From: Emmonsiellopsis sp. PD_33
Lineage: Eukaryota > Ascomycota > Eurotiomycetes > Onygenales > Ajellomycetaceae
Assembly: GCA_032988165.1 (NCBI GenBank)
Contig: JANTQF010000303.1
Coordinates: 1-43,383 of the forward strand
DNA: 43,383 bases
Direction: 5' to 3'
In this document: in pieces, positions 33,044 to 43,383 of the stretch
Position numbering within the stretch: position 1 is the stretch's first letter
Layout of the letters: every line of letters starts with the position of its first letter
Made by a program: the position numbers and the translations under genes
Notes under the pieces: generated by a model
Databases searched by the model: none
What the model was told of the DNA's origin: nothing
What the model saw: only the letters and a program-made list of their open reading frames with translations

Positions 33044-36000
33044 TTAGTTAGGGAAATCTCCTTCTCTCCCCCGACTATACTGCGCATTAGGAAACCCTCG
33101 TGGATTCGGCCCGTTGTGAGAAGAATGAGGATAAGGGTTAGGTACTACTCCCTGCGTCCGTGGCCTCGCGAGGCCGTTAAGTTCCACACCCGGGCGGATA
33201 CAAGGGTTGTTAACAGGCTGCTGGTAGTCAGTCAATCGGACCGGGCCATAATCGATTCTCGACGGTTGGGGGATCTGCTGTTGCTCATGATAAGGACGTG
33301 GATGATATTGCGGGTGATACTCTTGAGATAGGCCCCCGTAAACTGGTGTCTCTTGATGTGGCTGCTGTAACTGCTGCCGATTCCACGGCTCCTCCTGTTG
33401 CAGGTCAAGTCGTTGTTGCTGCTGCTGTGGCTGCTGCAATTGCTCAAGCTGCTGGGAATACGGCGGGAAAGGATGCTGCCTCGGCAGTTGTTGATAATTC
33501 TGATGGCGATACCAATGTGGTGGCTGGCCGTCCTCTTCAGACGCTAGGTACTGAGGTGGATTGATTTGCGTAGGGAACGACAATAGAGTCTGCGAGGGTG
33601 TTAGATAAAAGTGATAGAAAGTGATAGGCTGTTCCAGGTACGAAATAAGGGAAAATGGCCACGAATACTTACTCGATCCACAGGGAACATGGGATGATTG
33701 GTTTGGTTGATGTTGTTATGATTGGCTGGGATGTTTCCTAGCACCTGTAGACGGGAATCGATGTGCGGTTGGCTGGCTTCATGGGCTTGATGGTTTTGAT
33801 AGGGATGGTAACTATGATGGCTATTTTGGTAGTATGACGAGCCGCCCGTAGGTAGTTGTGGCTAGAACGGGGTTAACGGAACGAATAAAATGTCCTCGGG
33901 GGAATTTAACTGCGGTAAAAGAAATAATTGACCATAGACCTACCAGGGTGGGCGCAGCCTGTCTGCCGCCAGGAAAACCATAAGGGATTCCGTCCTCTGA
34001 AAGCCGATTCATGCGAGTTGGGAACGGAGGACGTGGTGCTCTTTGTTGCTAGAAAATAGTTAGCTCGACGGAAGAATAGGACAACGGATAGTGGTAACAT
34101 TTCGGCAATAGACAAACCGAGATTCAATCTCAAAACTTACTTGAAATGCTGGGGCGCATAGGCGTCGGAGGAGGGGCGCATGCAGAGAAGCATTTTGCGG
34201 GTTTCGGGGCATATTTTTTTTCCTGGATCTGGAAATGCGTTTCGAATGCTGGGAGTCAGTAATAACCTGCGAGGGTGGAGGCATCTGTTGGAGGTGGTCA
34301 GGTGTCTCTATAGAGGGATGTAGGCGCTCGAGGCGTCCGAGGATCGCGGGACATGTCATCGCGACCAATTCCACGAGAGATATGTTCATGACAGGTGCAA
34401 CGAGTATATACTCTGGGTCAGGGTAACCTATCGGAAGACCAAATTGTTCGTGGCCAACGATCCTTACCGATTCACCAATGTGCCATGCAAGCGTGGGGGA
34501 CATCGCGTATACATTGGAGCCATGATAATTATAGGGTAGCTGACAGTAATACAGCGGCCCCGACATCCCAGACTCGCTGGAACGGTGGGAAGGTGCCTGC
34601 CAACTCTTGTCCAAGGCTCTGGAAGGGGCGGTCTTGGGCGGCAAAAATCGCTTAACGGCTGTTTGAGTATTTATTTCTGTCCGCAGCTTCGAAGGGCGAT
34701 TCGCATCTTGGGTAGTCGAAGAAGCATCCCTGGGAGTTTCCCCAGGCGTCACGGTTTGGCTTTCTATAGGACGTGTATAATCCCGGGACGGAGGTGGTGA
34801 AGGGAACGGGGTGGCTTCCGGGCTGCCGGATTTAACTGGCGATGGCGATTTGGATAGCGGGCTGGCGTTTCCCCCACTGAGCTGCTGAGTCTGGGGAACA
34901 TGAGTGTTGATGGCGGTAAACCCGCATATACTGGGAGGTGTGATAGCTGGATTACTGGCCGGGATGGCCGGGATGGCCGGTTCCCGCCCTTCAGGGTCAT
35001 TAGGAAGGCGAGTTCTGGCGTGGGATAGCTGGTGATAGTATGGGAGCGACACCGTCATTACGCGAACTGTAGGATGTTTGACATCAACATCAACTATCAG
35101 GAGCAGCACAGATAATCCAGTAGAGGTGGTAGTGAAAAGGACAAAATTTGAATGAAAAAGTCAAGCAGCACACACCTTGAAGAAATGAAGGATCCAATAT
35201 GCAGCTGCATAGTGCATCTGTTGCTGAGAAACAATTTTGGATATAGACCGCATCAAGAGAAAACAACTGATGATAGGAGCAGTTTATTCCCCAACTTTCA
35301 TCAACAACCATCTTCCTCTTGTTTTCTTGAGGCTTGTTATTCTTCATTAAACAATGAACAAGACAAACACAGCCGGGTTGGTAGCAGCAGGATTCAGCCC
35401 TACTGGAAAGGTCAAGGTTTGTTCTAGGAATGCCATCCTCATCTTCACTATCTGAATCAGTATTCTGGCTGATGCTGGAGGTTGCAGTCCGGCAAAACGA
35501 GCAATATGAGCCTGCCAATGTCTGACACTGGGTCCTAAAACAGGTAAGCCCCTTTTCTGGCGCCGCAGAACTGGGAAGACTATCTAATAAAGATTCAGGA
35601 GTATAAAACCACGACAAGCAGTCCGAGTCTTTAAGGCATGACGACGTTTTATGAAAGCTAGGTGCTGTTGGTTTCCCCTTCTGGAACGCTCTGGATAGAG
35701 GATGCAAATTTTCATCGATGGGGTCTGATGCGGAAGAGAACGGCCCAAGCCAAGTGGAAGAGGAAAAGGAGGATGTGAAGTTCAACCTGACTGCCCCCAA
35801 CTGGTTAGCTAGCCGGTTGTCTATATCCGATGGTGGCGAGTCTGATCGATCCGGAACGAGGTGTGCCATTGGAGGTTCGGGGGATGAATCTTCGCGTTTG
35901 ATACTAGCGGCAGGAGATATATCATGGTCGTCGAGCTCATCGTCTGCGAAGTCTTCCAGGCTGCTCTCAGGGATGAAGTATTCGGAACCACAGGAAAACA

Positions 36001-36142
36001 CAGAACTCTCAGCGGAGGGCTCTTCATATTGTCTATTCGACAACCCAGAGACATGGACGAGACGATCTATCATGATCCTTTGCACGCTGGCGAGTGCCAG
36101 CGTTTCGGAGAGTTTAATGGTGGTTGGGCGTAACCGAAGCAT
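33044..36142 (-). CDS. Large Gln/Pro-rich protein of unknown function
   Basis: Minus-strand exons 36142-35176, 35066-34141, 34048-33944, 33861-33673 and 33589-33044 join in phase to 910 residues. I do not recognise the family. The N-terminus starts MLRLRPTTIKLSET. Acidic, Ser-rich sequence follows, then a Cys-rich stretch at about 200-265 with CFRTQCQ, CSFC and CCYQPGCVC, possibly a zinc module. Exon 2 encodes a Pro/Ser-rich linker and a more ordered block: LYYCQLPYNYHGSN, AWHIGESVRIVG, PEYILVAPVMNISLVEL. Exons 3-5 are Gln-, Pro-, His- and Tyr-rich, with QQQQQ runs. Joins from exon 2 to 5 have strong GTAAGT/GTAGGT donors and TAG/CAG acceptors. The exon 1-2 join is weaker: an acceptor after 35094 is equally in phase and adds nine residues. 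The end of exon 1 is of doubtful coding quality, so two genes remain possible. A transcription-related role is only a guess from composition. Confidence 0.6.
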
Positions 36143-37295
36143 GGCTATGAGCAATGCCAAGGGGGTCCGATGTTCTTATACTGCGAGAAGATATTTCCCA
36201 CGCAGCTTGCGGGGGTCATCAATGACTGCGACACGGAGAACAGGCAAAGCAAAAAACACTGTGGATAGGCTCTATCCAGGAAGACAAGAGAGAATTGCGC
36301 CCATGACAACAAAAGCTGCCATGATCAGGGGTCGTCATTTCTGCCATCGCGGGCACAGCGAGAGCCGGAAGGAGACGAGAAGACGGAGATTGACATGAGG
36401 AAGCAGCAGACCAAGCAGCCCGAACCCCCAAGACTGTCCCAGGGCTGGAGTCCAACCAGAGACCTGAAGCCGGAGGTTTTTATATCGGGCTGCACTACAT
36501 GGATGGCTGTGGCCAGTGGGATCAGACGGGGCTCTGATGGGCCAGCCGGAGCCCCCAAATCCTGATGGGGGGGCCTCCACCCGCCGGTCGCTGGCGACAG
36601 CAGCAGCACTAGCGACGATGTGCAGCAGAGCCGGGGCGGGGTTGGGGCGGCTGAGGACGAGCAGAGATGGGATGTCGATATCAAGATCAATCGATGTCGG
36701 GATGTCTGTCGTCAGAGGCGGTGGCTGCCACCTGTCACGGCCTTACCGTATCAGCGTTTCGCCCCTTTCCCGATGTGGGCCGGTCCCCGCATAAAACAGC
36801 CGCCAAGAGCGGTACCGTACGGTCCGGGGCGGTCATGTAAAATACGCGGCCCGCGCAGATTCGGTATCGGGCGTATTGGCGGTATCAACCGTCTCCAACC
36901 TCGACCTCAGCGCCGTCTCCGTCTATCTTCACGTCTGCCATGCTATGCTCGCTGCCCTCCCTCTCTCCCCCACACTCTCTCGCTCCGTCGTCTCGCCTCG
37001 CACCGCTCAGCTGCTGCCCGCTGCAGTGCCCGCCTGTCTGGCCGTCTGTCTTTCTCTCGTTTCTCCTCTGTCCAGCCCCGGTCGTCCGCTCATCCTTCCG
37101 TGGCCCCCATCTCGCTCCTGTCATGCCTCACTGCCCGCTGCAGCAACCGGCGTAGTCTCGATCCTGTGAGACCTCTCGCCTGGTTAATTCGTCGACGTCT
37201 CCGCGGTGCCAGCCTCTGTCTCACCCGCCGCCCACGTCTCCGCCCGCGCTTCCCATCCTTGCTCGCCCAACTCGTGCATCATCACCCTCCTCGCC
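36143..37295. other. Divergent promoter region between the Gln-rich gene and the PDK1-type kinase gene
   Basis: About 1.15 kb. The right 400 bases are C/T-rich with scattered short upstream ATGs (for example near 36938), consistent with a long 5' leader for the kinase. In-frame sequence upstream of 37296 has no ATG that fits the kinase better. No gene or RNA was recognised. Confidence 0.5.
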
Positions 37296-39860
37296 ATGGA
37301 CGGGGACCTGAGCCTCTCGCAGTCCTTTGGCGGCCTCCGCATTGCCAACCCAGACGATTCCTCTGTCAGGTCGCCGGAGAAGGCCTCCAACTCTTCCGCC
37401 GCCCAATCACATCCTCCCCAGCCACGTTCACCCTCGAGAACCGAGTACCAACAGCCTATAGATCATGCCAACCCGACTTACACGAACCCCGTTCATCTAG
37501 CCCCCAGCCCCGCTGATGTCCCCTCTCAGATTCAGAATAATAGATTGTCTATGCCTTATGGTTATCAAAACCAGGGCCCTCAACAGTATTCCCAATATCC
37601 CGCTCCGATCCCCCCCGGCTCCTCCAATCCTACCCGTCCGACCTCAACCTACTACGCACAACCTCTAGCCAATGGCTCTTCCTCCGCCATAGCCCCTCGG
37701 GAAGGGTACCGACTTCGCACGGAGTCTTCCATCTCCTCTGCCTCCGACAACCAATCACGCACTGATGCCCGTGGCGGTTCGGCCGCACTTCAAGCAGGGG
37801 TTCCGGTTCGGGATGGTAGCCATTCGGATAGATCATACAAACAAGCCCAATTTCACGCTGGAAGTGGACCCTTACCCCCCAGGCGGAGTTCGCGGGCAAC
37901 CCATAACAATGGTTCCGCACTCTCTGCCTCCCCATATGGTTCGGAAGGGGGTGTGTTGTCCAACACCGATGACTGGCAAGATCGAGGGGCAGCTATTGGT
38001 GTGCGGCAGGATATTGATGCGAACGGAAAACCCGTTTCTAGATATGTTAAAAAGGGTGTTAGAGACTTCTCGTTTGGCCGCACACTCGGCGAGGGCTCCT
38101 ATTCCACAGTGGTTGCAGCGACTGATCGCCAAACCCTCAAAGAATATGCAATAAAGATCCTTGATAAACGCCATATCATCAAAGAAAAGAAAGTGAAGTA
38201 CGTTAATATCGAGAAAGACACGTTGAACCGACTGACGGACCATCCCGGCGTCGTTCGATTATACTACACATTCCAGGACGAAAGATCGCTTTACTTTGTT
38301 CTTGACCTTGCTAGTGGCGGTGAACTTCTTGGTGTCTTGAAGAGGATGTCGACATTTGATGAAGAATGTACCAGGTTCTATGGGGCGCAAATTCTCGATA
38401 CAATTGACTACATGCACAAACGTGGAGTTATTCATCGAGACCTCAAACCTGAAAACGTCCTGCTGGACGGCCTCATGCACGTGAAGATCACCGACTTTGG
38501 CACTGCTAAGATTTTAGACCGCTCGAAGCGCAAGGGGGAAAATTCGAGCGGCATCCCCCCTATGGATTCGGAGATCCCTGAACAGGAGCGCGCCAATTCC
38601 TTCGTGGGTACCGCCGAGTATGTTAGCCCGGAGCTCCTCACAGACAAGAATGCATACAAAGCAAGTGATCTGTGGGCATTTGGGTGCATTATTTACCAAC
38701 TATTGGCCGGGCGACCGCCTTTCAAAGCCGCGAACGAATACCAAACCTTCCAGAAAATCGTTGGGCTTGACTACGAGTTCCCCTCCGGTTTCCCAGCTGT
38801 TGCGCGGGATTTGGTCGAACGCCTCCTTGTTCTTGATCCATCAAGGCGATTGCAAATGGAGCATATCAAAAATCATGAATTTTTTGATGGCATTGTTTGG
38901 GGCAGGGGTCTTTGGAGCCAAAAAGCGCCGCGTCTAAAGCCATACGTCCCGCCTCCCCCAGAACCAATCAGGCTGAACGGGAGCAGCAATGACGATAGCT
39001 TTCCACCAAACATCACGAGCAATAATATGGGTCTCATGCCTGCAGGTAACTCAGGGAATTCAAGGCCCTTTCCTCGTCTTGTCACAGATCTTCCACCTCC
39101 TTCACAGCTCGATATTGAGTGGTCGCCCGTTTTGACACGCACAAACGAGCGCATACTGAAAATGGGTAATCTGGTTGTTTTGTCGTCGGCCGCTCCTCAT
39201 AATCAACATGGAAAGGGAGGCACTGGGGAATCCGAGGCCCCTAAAAAGTTTTCCCGGTTTTTCGGTGGGGCTACGACGAAGAAGCGGCAGCGATTGGTTA
39301 TGGTCACTTCTGCTGGCCGTATCATCATTGTGCCGGCAGGCGGTGAGGATAAGAAACCGAAGATGGATATTTCTATCCTTGCTCCTGGAACCCAATTCCG
39401 AAGCACTACAGATGCGAAGGGGAATTCGTCTTGGGTAGTAGATACGGTAAGTCCACATCCTAGTTGGGATTGATTCGAAGCATTTCTGACTTATTTGCAG
39501 CGCGACAAGCATTATGTCTTTGAGGATTCAAAACAATCATCAACAGACGTCGCAGCGTCCGCGCTCTCTACTCAGGAGTGGATGGACACGCTCGACCGCG
39601 CCAAAGAGCTGGCAACATTCCAATCTATGAACAACAGTTCCTACGGCGATGATGCATTTAGGGACCTTTCGTCTGGTGTTTCAAGCCACGCCAATACTAT
39701 CGACCACTCGGATGATTTCTCCGGGAATGTCAACGGGCCCGCACCGAACACCAGAGCCACGCTTATCAAACACCAAGGGCCGGGCGATTCGGAATCGATC
39801 AAAGGCAAGAAGCGATTTAGCCGACGCCACTCGAAGAACGGGCTCTCTGCTGTTTTCTAA
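37296..39860 (+). CDS. pkh1: 3-phosphoinositide-dependent protein kinase 1 (PDK1/Pkh type)
   Basis: Exons 37296-39446 and 39501-39860 give 836 residues. PDK1/Pkh kinases phosphorylate the activation loops of AGC kinases (Ypk/SGK, Pkc1, Sch9 type) and in fungi link sphingolipid and cell-wall signalling to growth. A disordered Ser/Pro/Gln-rich N-terminus of about 250 residues precedes the kinase domain (about 257-525): GEGSYSTV, AIK with Lys287, HRDLKPEN at 380-387, DFG at 400-402 and the PDK1 activation loop ANSFVGTAEYVSPELL with the autophosphorylated Ser at 435. The C-terminal PH-like domain begins around ERILKMGNLVVLS, runs through RQRLVMVTSAGRIIIV and continues across the only intron (GTAAGT donor, TTTGCAG acceptor) into RDKHYVFED and TQEWMDTL. 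The last 100 residues end in a basic KKRFSRRHSK stretch. The start at 37296 has context GCCATGG. Confidence 0.95.
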
Positions 39861-41087
39861 ACCCCCGGTGTTGCTGCTTGAAGCATTTTATCGCAAAAGA
39901 CGTTTTCCGCCTGCCCCCCTTTGTCTCCTGTTTCCGTTCTATTAGCATACTGCACAGCGCTTCAATATCCATCTCATTTTTCACTTCCATCTCCCATCAT
40001 ACAGCTCAGTCAGTGGGTCAGGCATTGCACAGCGTTGAATACTGTTTTCATTTCGACTTTGAATTTTCCTTTGTCCCTCGAGGGGTTGATTGTGGCAGGT
40101 AAATCTGGGCGTAATTTCTTCTTATTCTTTTCTTTCCATCCTCTATTCTACTATATCATGACATTCAACCACTAACTGCGATGATTCATGACCACCACCC
40201 CCTTTTTCCCCGTTTGGTTACCAGTTTGCCAGCGTCTTGTCAGATATACCTTCGACATGGTTTTTCTCTTTCCTTTCTGATTCTCAATTACCCCATTTGC
40301 ATCTGGCCGGCCTGTTTTTCTTTTCCTTCCTCTCTTCTATTATAATCCGCGTGTGTTTTTTTTTTTTTGTATGCCATGTTCTTTTCTTTTTTGTTTAGCC
40401 CATTTGAAAAAACAATCAAAGCACACACCCCCTTGGCAGTGGAGGTGTGTTGGAGCATCATCTATCTCCTGTTGTATACCGTGCACTCACTGTTCAATTT
40501 TGATAAAAAATCATCTTGTTCCTTGTTTACTATATGATTGCAGAGGCGGAGAGTGAGATATTAGCAGTGTAAATTTCATGCCCTTTTATCTTCTTTTCTA
40601 TTATACCCGTGTGGGAGGGTGGTTTACCTTACTTTCTCTTTTAATGATGTATCTTGTTAGTTTGGACCTTGCGGTGAAATGGGATCGTTTTCAAGTGCTC
40701 GTTGGGTGCTGCACAGATAAGTTACTTGATAAACCCACCGTCAATGTGATGAGAGGGAGAGAAATCAAGTCTTTAAATGGCAGGTTTTTTGCCGGTGGAT
40801 CCTCTAACTACTTTACAGTTTATCTAGACTTTGCGGGATAGAAAGTAAATAAACATCTGATCCACGGTTCGGCATCCCTCGAAACAAGTATATCAAATAA
40901 ACAAACATGCAGCGGCTGTTTCACCACCCATGCCCAGGGCTGTTTTCTGATGCTGGTTTCTTGCTGGCTGTTCAGCCACAGAGTGTGAGTGTGTGCTTGG
41001 CCAGTCTGGGTGCGGTGATAGGACAGGCCAGTTCGCCACTGAGACAAGACAGGTGAGGATGCAAAATGCAGAGAAGGCTGAGCAGCT

Positions 41088-41114
41088 GGAGAGAGAGAGA
41101 GAGAGGGAGAGAGA
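41088..41114 (+). repeat. GA-rich dinucleotide tract
   Basis: An almost pure GA repeat interrupted by one GGG. It is complementary to the CT tract at 41246-41264, so the two could pair as an inverted repeat about 130 bases apart. Confidence 0.8.
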
Positions 41115-41168
41115 TGTTATATTTACGGGGTTGAGATCTGATATTTCTCTCATAGTTCTGTTGTCAAG

Positions 41169-41202
41169 TATTTAGTGAACTAAATATCTAGTGACCTCAC
41201 TA
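41169..41202. repeat. Two adjacent short palindromes
   Basis: TATTTAG-TGAA-CTAAATA (41169-41186) is a perfect inverted repeat with a 4-base loop. TAGTGA-CC-TCACTA (41189-41202) is a second one immediately after it. TAGTGA appears in both. They lie about 150 bases upstream of the BTB start codon. Confidence 0.7.
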
Positions 41203-41245
41203 TTTACTAGTTGTTTCCTCCGCGTCTCTCGCTGTCTCATCGCAA

Positions 41246-41264
41246 CCTCTCTCTCTCTCTCTCT
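41246..41264 (+). repeat. CT dinucleotide tract
   Basis: A CT repeat in the probable core promoter or leader of the BTB gene, complementary to the GA tract at 41088. Confidence 0.8.
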
Positions 41265-41333
41265 GTATATATCCCACCTCTCCTCGCCGCGGTGTTGCTA
41301 CACCTCCGTCTGCTATCTGATAAATCATATACC

Positions 41334-41357
41334 ATGCCTCCCTCCTCCATGCCATGA
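41334..41357 (+). promoter_or_regulatory. uORF overlapping the BTB start codon
   Basis: An ATG at 41334 opens a seven-codon frame whose TGA stop (41355-41357) overlaps the main ATG (41354-41356) as ATGA. This arrangement suits termination-reinitiation control. It is relevant only if 41354, rather than the in-frame ATG at 41447, is the real start. Confidence 0.45.
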
Positions 41358-43383
41358 TCCCCCGATCCCGCCGCGCCCACTCGCACCCGCGTCCCTCGCC
41401 CTCGTCCCCGCCCGCGTCGCAGCCCGAACACCCCCCGTCCACCGCCATGGTCTCGCACCCAGACACCCCCTCCGTCCCCCGGACGCGCTCACACTCGCAC
41501 TCGCTGCCCTCGGCCTCCCACCCGCCTCCGCCTCCGCCCGCCTCCGTCAACTCCTCGCGCATATCCACCTCGCACCGCCGCCACCATCACCACCGCTCCG
41601 GCGGCCGCTCGCACCACGGCGGCTCCTCCTCGGTCTCGCACCACCAGCCGCCCAACCAGTTCCCTATTTTCGCGGCCACTGGGGATGTGGAGGTTGTCAT
41701 TCGTGCCGCGAACCAGGAGAGGAGGTATTTGCTGCATCGGCTGATTCTTGCAAGGTGCTCGGGGTTTTTTGACGCCGGGACGTCGAGTGAGGAGTGGGCG
41801 GGGGGGAGTGGGAATGGGAATGGGAATGGGAATGGACATGGGAATGAGAATATGGAGAGGGGGTTGGCGATTATCCACGATGAGGATGAGGATGGGAGTG
41901 GGAATGCGGATAGGAATGGCTCGAGGGGACTGGTGCGCGGCTCGGGCGCGACGACGCGGTGGAGATATGAGCTGGACTGGGAGAACAGGGAGGAGGACGA
42001 GGTGCCGATTCTTGTGCAGCGGGTGAGCATGAACGATATAAATTATACAATTAACCCCCTATACCAGTTCGCGATATGCTAACTCCGCGCCAACAGGCCC
42101 CCTCCCGCAGCAACACGCTCTTCGGCACCAACTACCGCCCTCCGCAACCCCCGCCCGCCCGCACCAAACCCCCGCCGCCGTCGCAGGGCTTCTTCCGCTC
42201 CATCACCACGCTCTCCGGCATCCAGTCCGCCCTGAATCTCCCCAGCACTGCCGCTGCCTCCAGCTCCACGCACGACGACACCCCCCTCGACCCCACCATC
42301 CGCGACTACGACAACCTCTTCCGCATCTTCTACAACTACCCGCCGCACCTAAATAGCATCAACATCGCCTCCGCCTACTCGGAATGCAAATCCCTCCTCG
42401 CCCTGGCGGACATGTACGACGCGCTCTCCGTCACCGGTCCCCGCGTCGACCACCACCTACTCCGCTTCTCCTCCCGCCTCTACAAGCAGATCGCAAAATA
42501 CCCCCCCAGCTACCTCCGCCTCGGCTACCTAGCCCGCAGCCACGTAATCTTCGCGGAAGCGCTCATCCACGTCGTCGGCCAGTGGCCAGCCGCGCTGCCG
42601 CATCTGGGGCCCTCATCGTATGCGCCGCTGCCGGATGCCGTCCTCGACCTTATCGAGGACAAGGTGGAGGATCTGGAGGATCTGAAAGCCCGTGTGGAGG
42701 CCAAGTTGTTTCGATTGACGCTGACCACGTCCCGGGGTGAAAGGGTTAGCCCGACGAATGCGTATCTGGACTGGTTGGCGGTGTCGTTGTTTCGGCAGTG
42801 GGTGGTGGAGAACACGACGCCGCCACCTCAGTCGATCTTGAAACCGCTGCCCGTGCAGCCCGCTGCGCGAAGCAGTAGCAGTAATAACTATAACTATCAT
42901 TCTGCGCCGGCGAATGCAGCGGCAGCAGCCGCTACGAATGCCGTCGCCTCCCCGCGCCAGCATAATAATACCAACCACCTCACCATGGCCCCCATGACCG
43001 TCACTACCATCACCGCCCACCCACATCCACCGTCTACAAACAGTAATAACCACACAACCAGCAACAGCGCAGGCGCTGCCCACACCACCACCTCCTCCTC
43101 TACCACCCGCCACCCCTCCAACCCCACGCCCACCTCAATCCAACCCTTCTCCCCCGGCCGCACCTACCGCCTCCTCGGCTCACCCTCCGCCCAATCCTAC
43201 TTACCCCACGAGGAACTCAAGAAATTCCTCAAACTCCACCCGACCCCGTCGTCGCATGAGTCGGCGTACTCGCGCGAGAATCTGAAACGGTTCGAGCGGA
43301 AAATGGATGAGATTAAGCGGTTGGCGAGGGAGGTGGTCAAGCCGCTTATGAGGAACTTTTTGGAGTTGGATTTGAGAGCTCGG
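41354..43383 (+). CDS. BTB/POZ-domain protein (3' partial)
   Basis: Exons 41354-42022 and 42097 to the window edge give 652 residues in one frame, still open at the right edge. The N-terminus is Ser/Pro/His-rich and disordered. A BTB-type core follows (FPIFAATGDVEVVIRA, then RRYLLHRLILARCSGFFDA), which in fungi mediates dimerisation or cullin-3 adaptor function. The BTB fold is interrupted by a Gly/Asn-rich insert from tandem GGGAAT repeats, then an acidic stretch, and continues across the GTGAGC...CAACAG intron to YDNLFRIFYNYPPHLN and LLALADMYDAL. A helical C-terminal region contains LEDLKARVEAKLFRLTLTTS and ENLKRFERKMDEIKRLA. ATG 41447 (GCCATGG context) is an alternative start that would remove 31 low-complexity residues. 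The partner or substrate is unknown. Confidence 0.82.

Larger units (their letters stand above)
39861..41353. other. Intergenic: 3' flank of the kinase gene and promoter of the BTB gene
   Basis: About 1.5 kb without a credible gene. The left half is T-rich. The right half holds a GA tract (41088-41114), two short perfect palindromes (41169-41202), a CT tract (41246-41264) and a seven-codon upstream frame (41334-41357). Confidence 0.5.

Noticed and set aside
35718..36398. 226-residue plus-strand frame
   Set aside because: It is antisense to exon 1 of the phase-consistent 910-residue gene and resembles nothing.
37206..37295. N-terminal extension of the PDK1-type kinase from a GTG codon at 37206
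   Set aside because: It needs a non-ATG start. The ATG at 37296 has a good context and starts a plausible protein.
36620..37516. 298-residue plus-strand frame upstream of and overlapping the kinase start
   Set aside because: Arg/Pro-rich translation of a C/T-rich leader in a frame different from the kinase; no domain.

Overview
The window is nuclear DNA from a filamentous ascomycete. I place it in the Eurotiomycetes, possibly Onygenales, but cannot name a species. The reasons are short introns (about 50-110 nt) with GTAAGT/GTATGT/GTGAGT-type donors, CTGAC/CTAAC branch sites and CAG/TAG acceptors; a UDP-galactopyranose mutase gene next to a nucleotide-sugar-transporter-type gene, as I recall for Aspergillus glfA/glfB (ugmA/ugtA); and an NLR-like nucleoside phosphorylase-NACHT-ankyrin protein. 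There is no bacterial gene, IS element, rRNA gene or CRISPR array.

Layout. 112-687 (-): 5' piece of a secreted GH92 mannosidase gene that loses family similarity before the left edge. 1473-3278 (-): five-exon MFS transporter of the ACS/Dal5 type. 4317-6495 (+): MUS81 structure-specific nuclease, with a probable GC-AG intron. 7383-11207 (-): intronless CCC2-type copper P-type ATPase. 12754-15347 (+): BRF1 subunit of TFIIIB, with a 5'UTR intron. 15748-21589 (-): five-exon, 1867-residue PNP-NACHT-ankyrin protein. 22385-24249 (-): UDP-galactopyranose mutase. 26834-28420 (+): triose-phosphate-transporter-family membrane protein, the likely UDP-galactofuranose transporter, with a 6-nt micro-exon. 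30809-31948 (+): conserved-looking protein of unknown function. 33044-36142 (-): five-exon, Gln-rich protein of unknown function. 37296-39860 (+): PDK1/Pkh AGC kinase with a C-terminal PH domain. 41354 to the right edge (+): BTB-domain protein, 3' partial.

Functional links. Most genes are single-copy housekeeping genes (DNA repair, copper delivery to the secretory pathway, Pol III transcription, AGC-kinase signalling). The mutase makes UDP-Galf in the cytosol and the neighbouring transporter would carry it into the Golgi for cell-wall and glycoprotein galactofuranose; the two are divergently transcribed from a 2.6 kb gene-free region. The NLR-like gene, lying between BRF1 and the mutase, is the one clearly accessory gene and the best candidate for an unusual system: a predicted nucleoside/nucleotide N-glycosidase domain joined to a NACHT switch and about 22 ankyrin repeats, as expected of a fungal self/non-self or immune receptor.

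All coding models were spliced by eye. For every multi-exon gene the exon phases add up to an open frame. Junctions I regard as uncertain are named in the entries.
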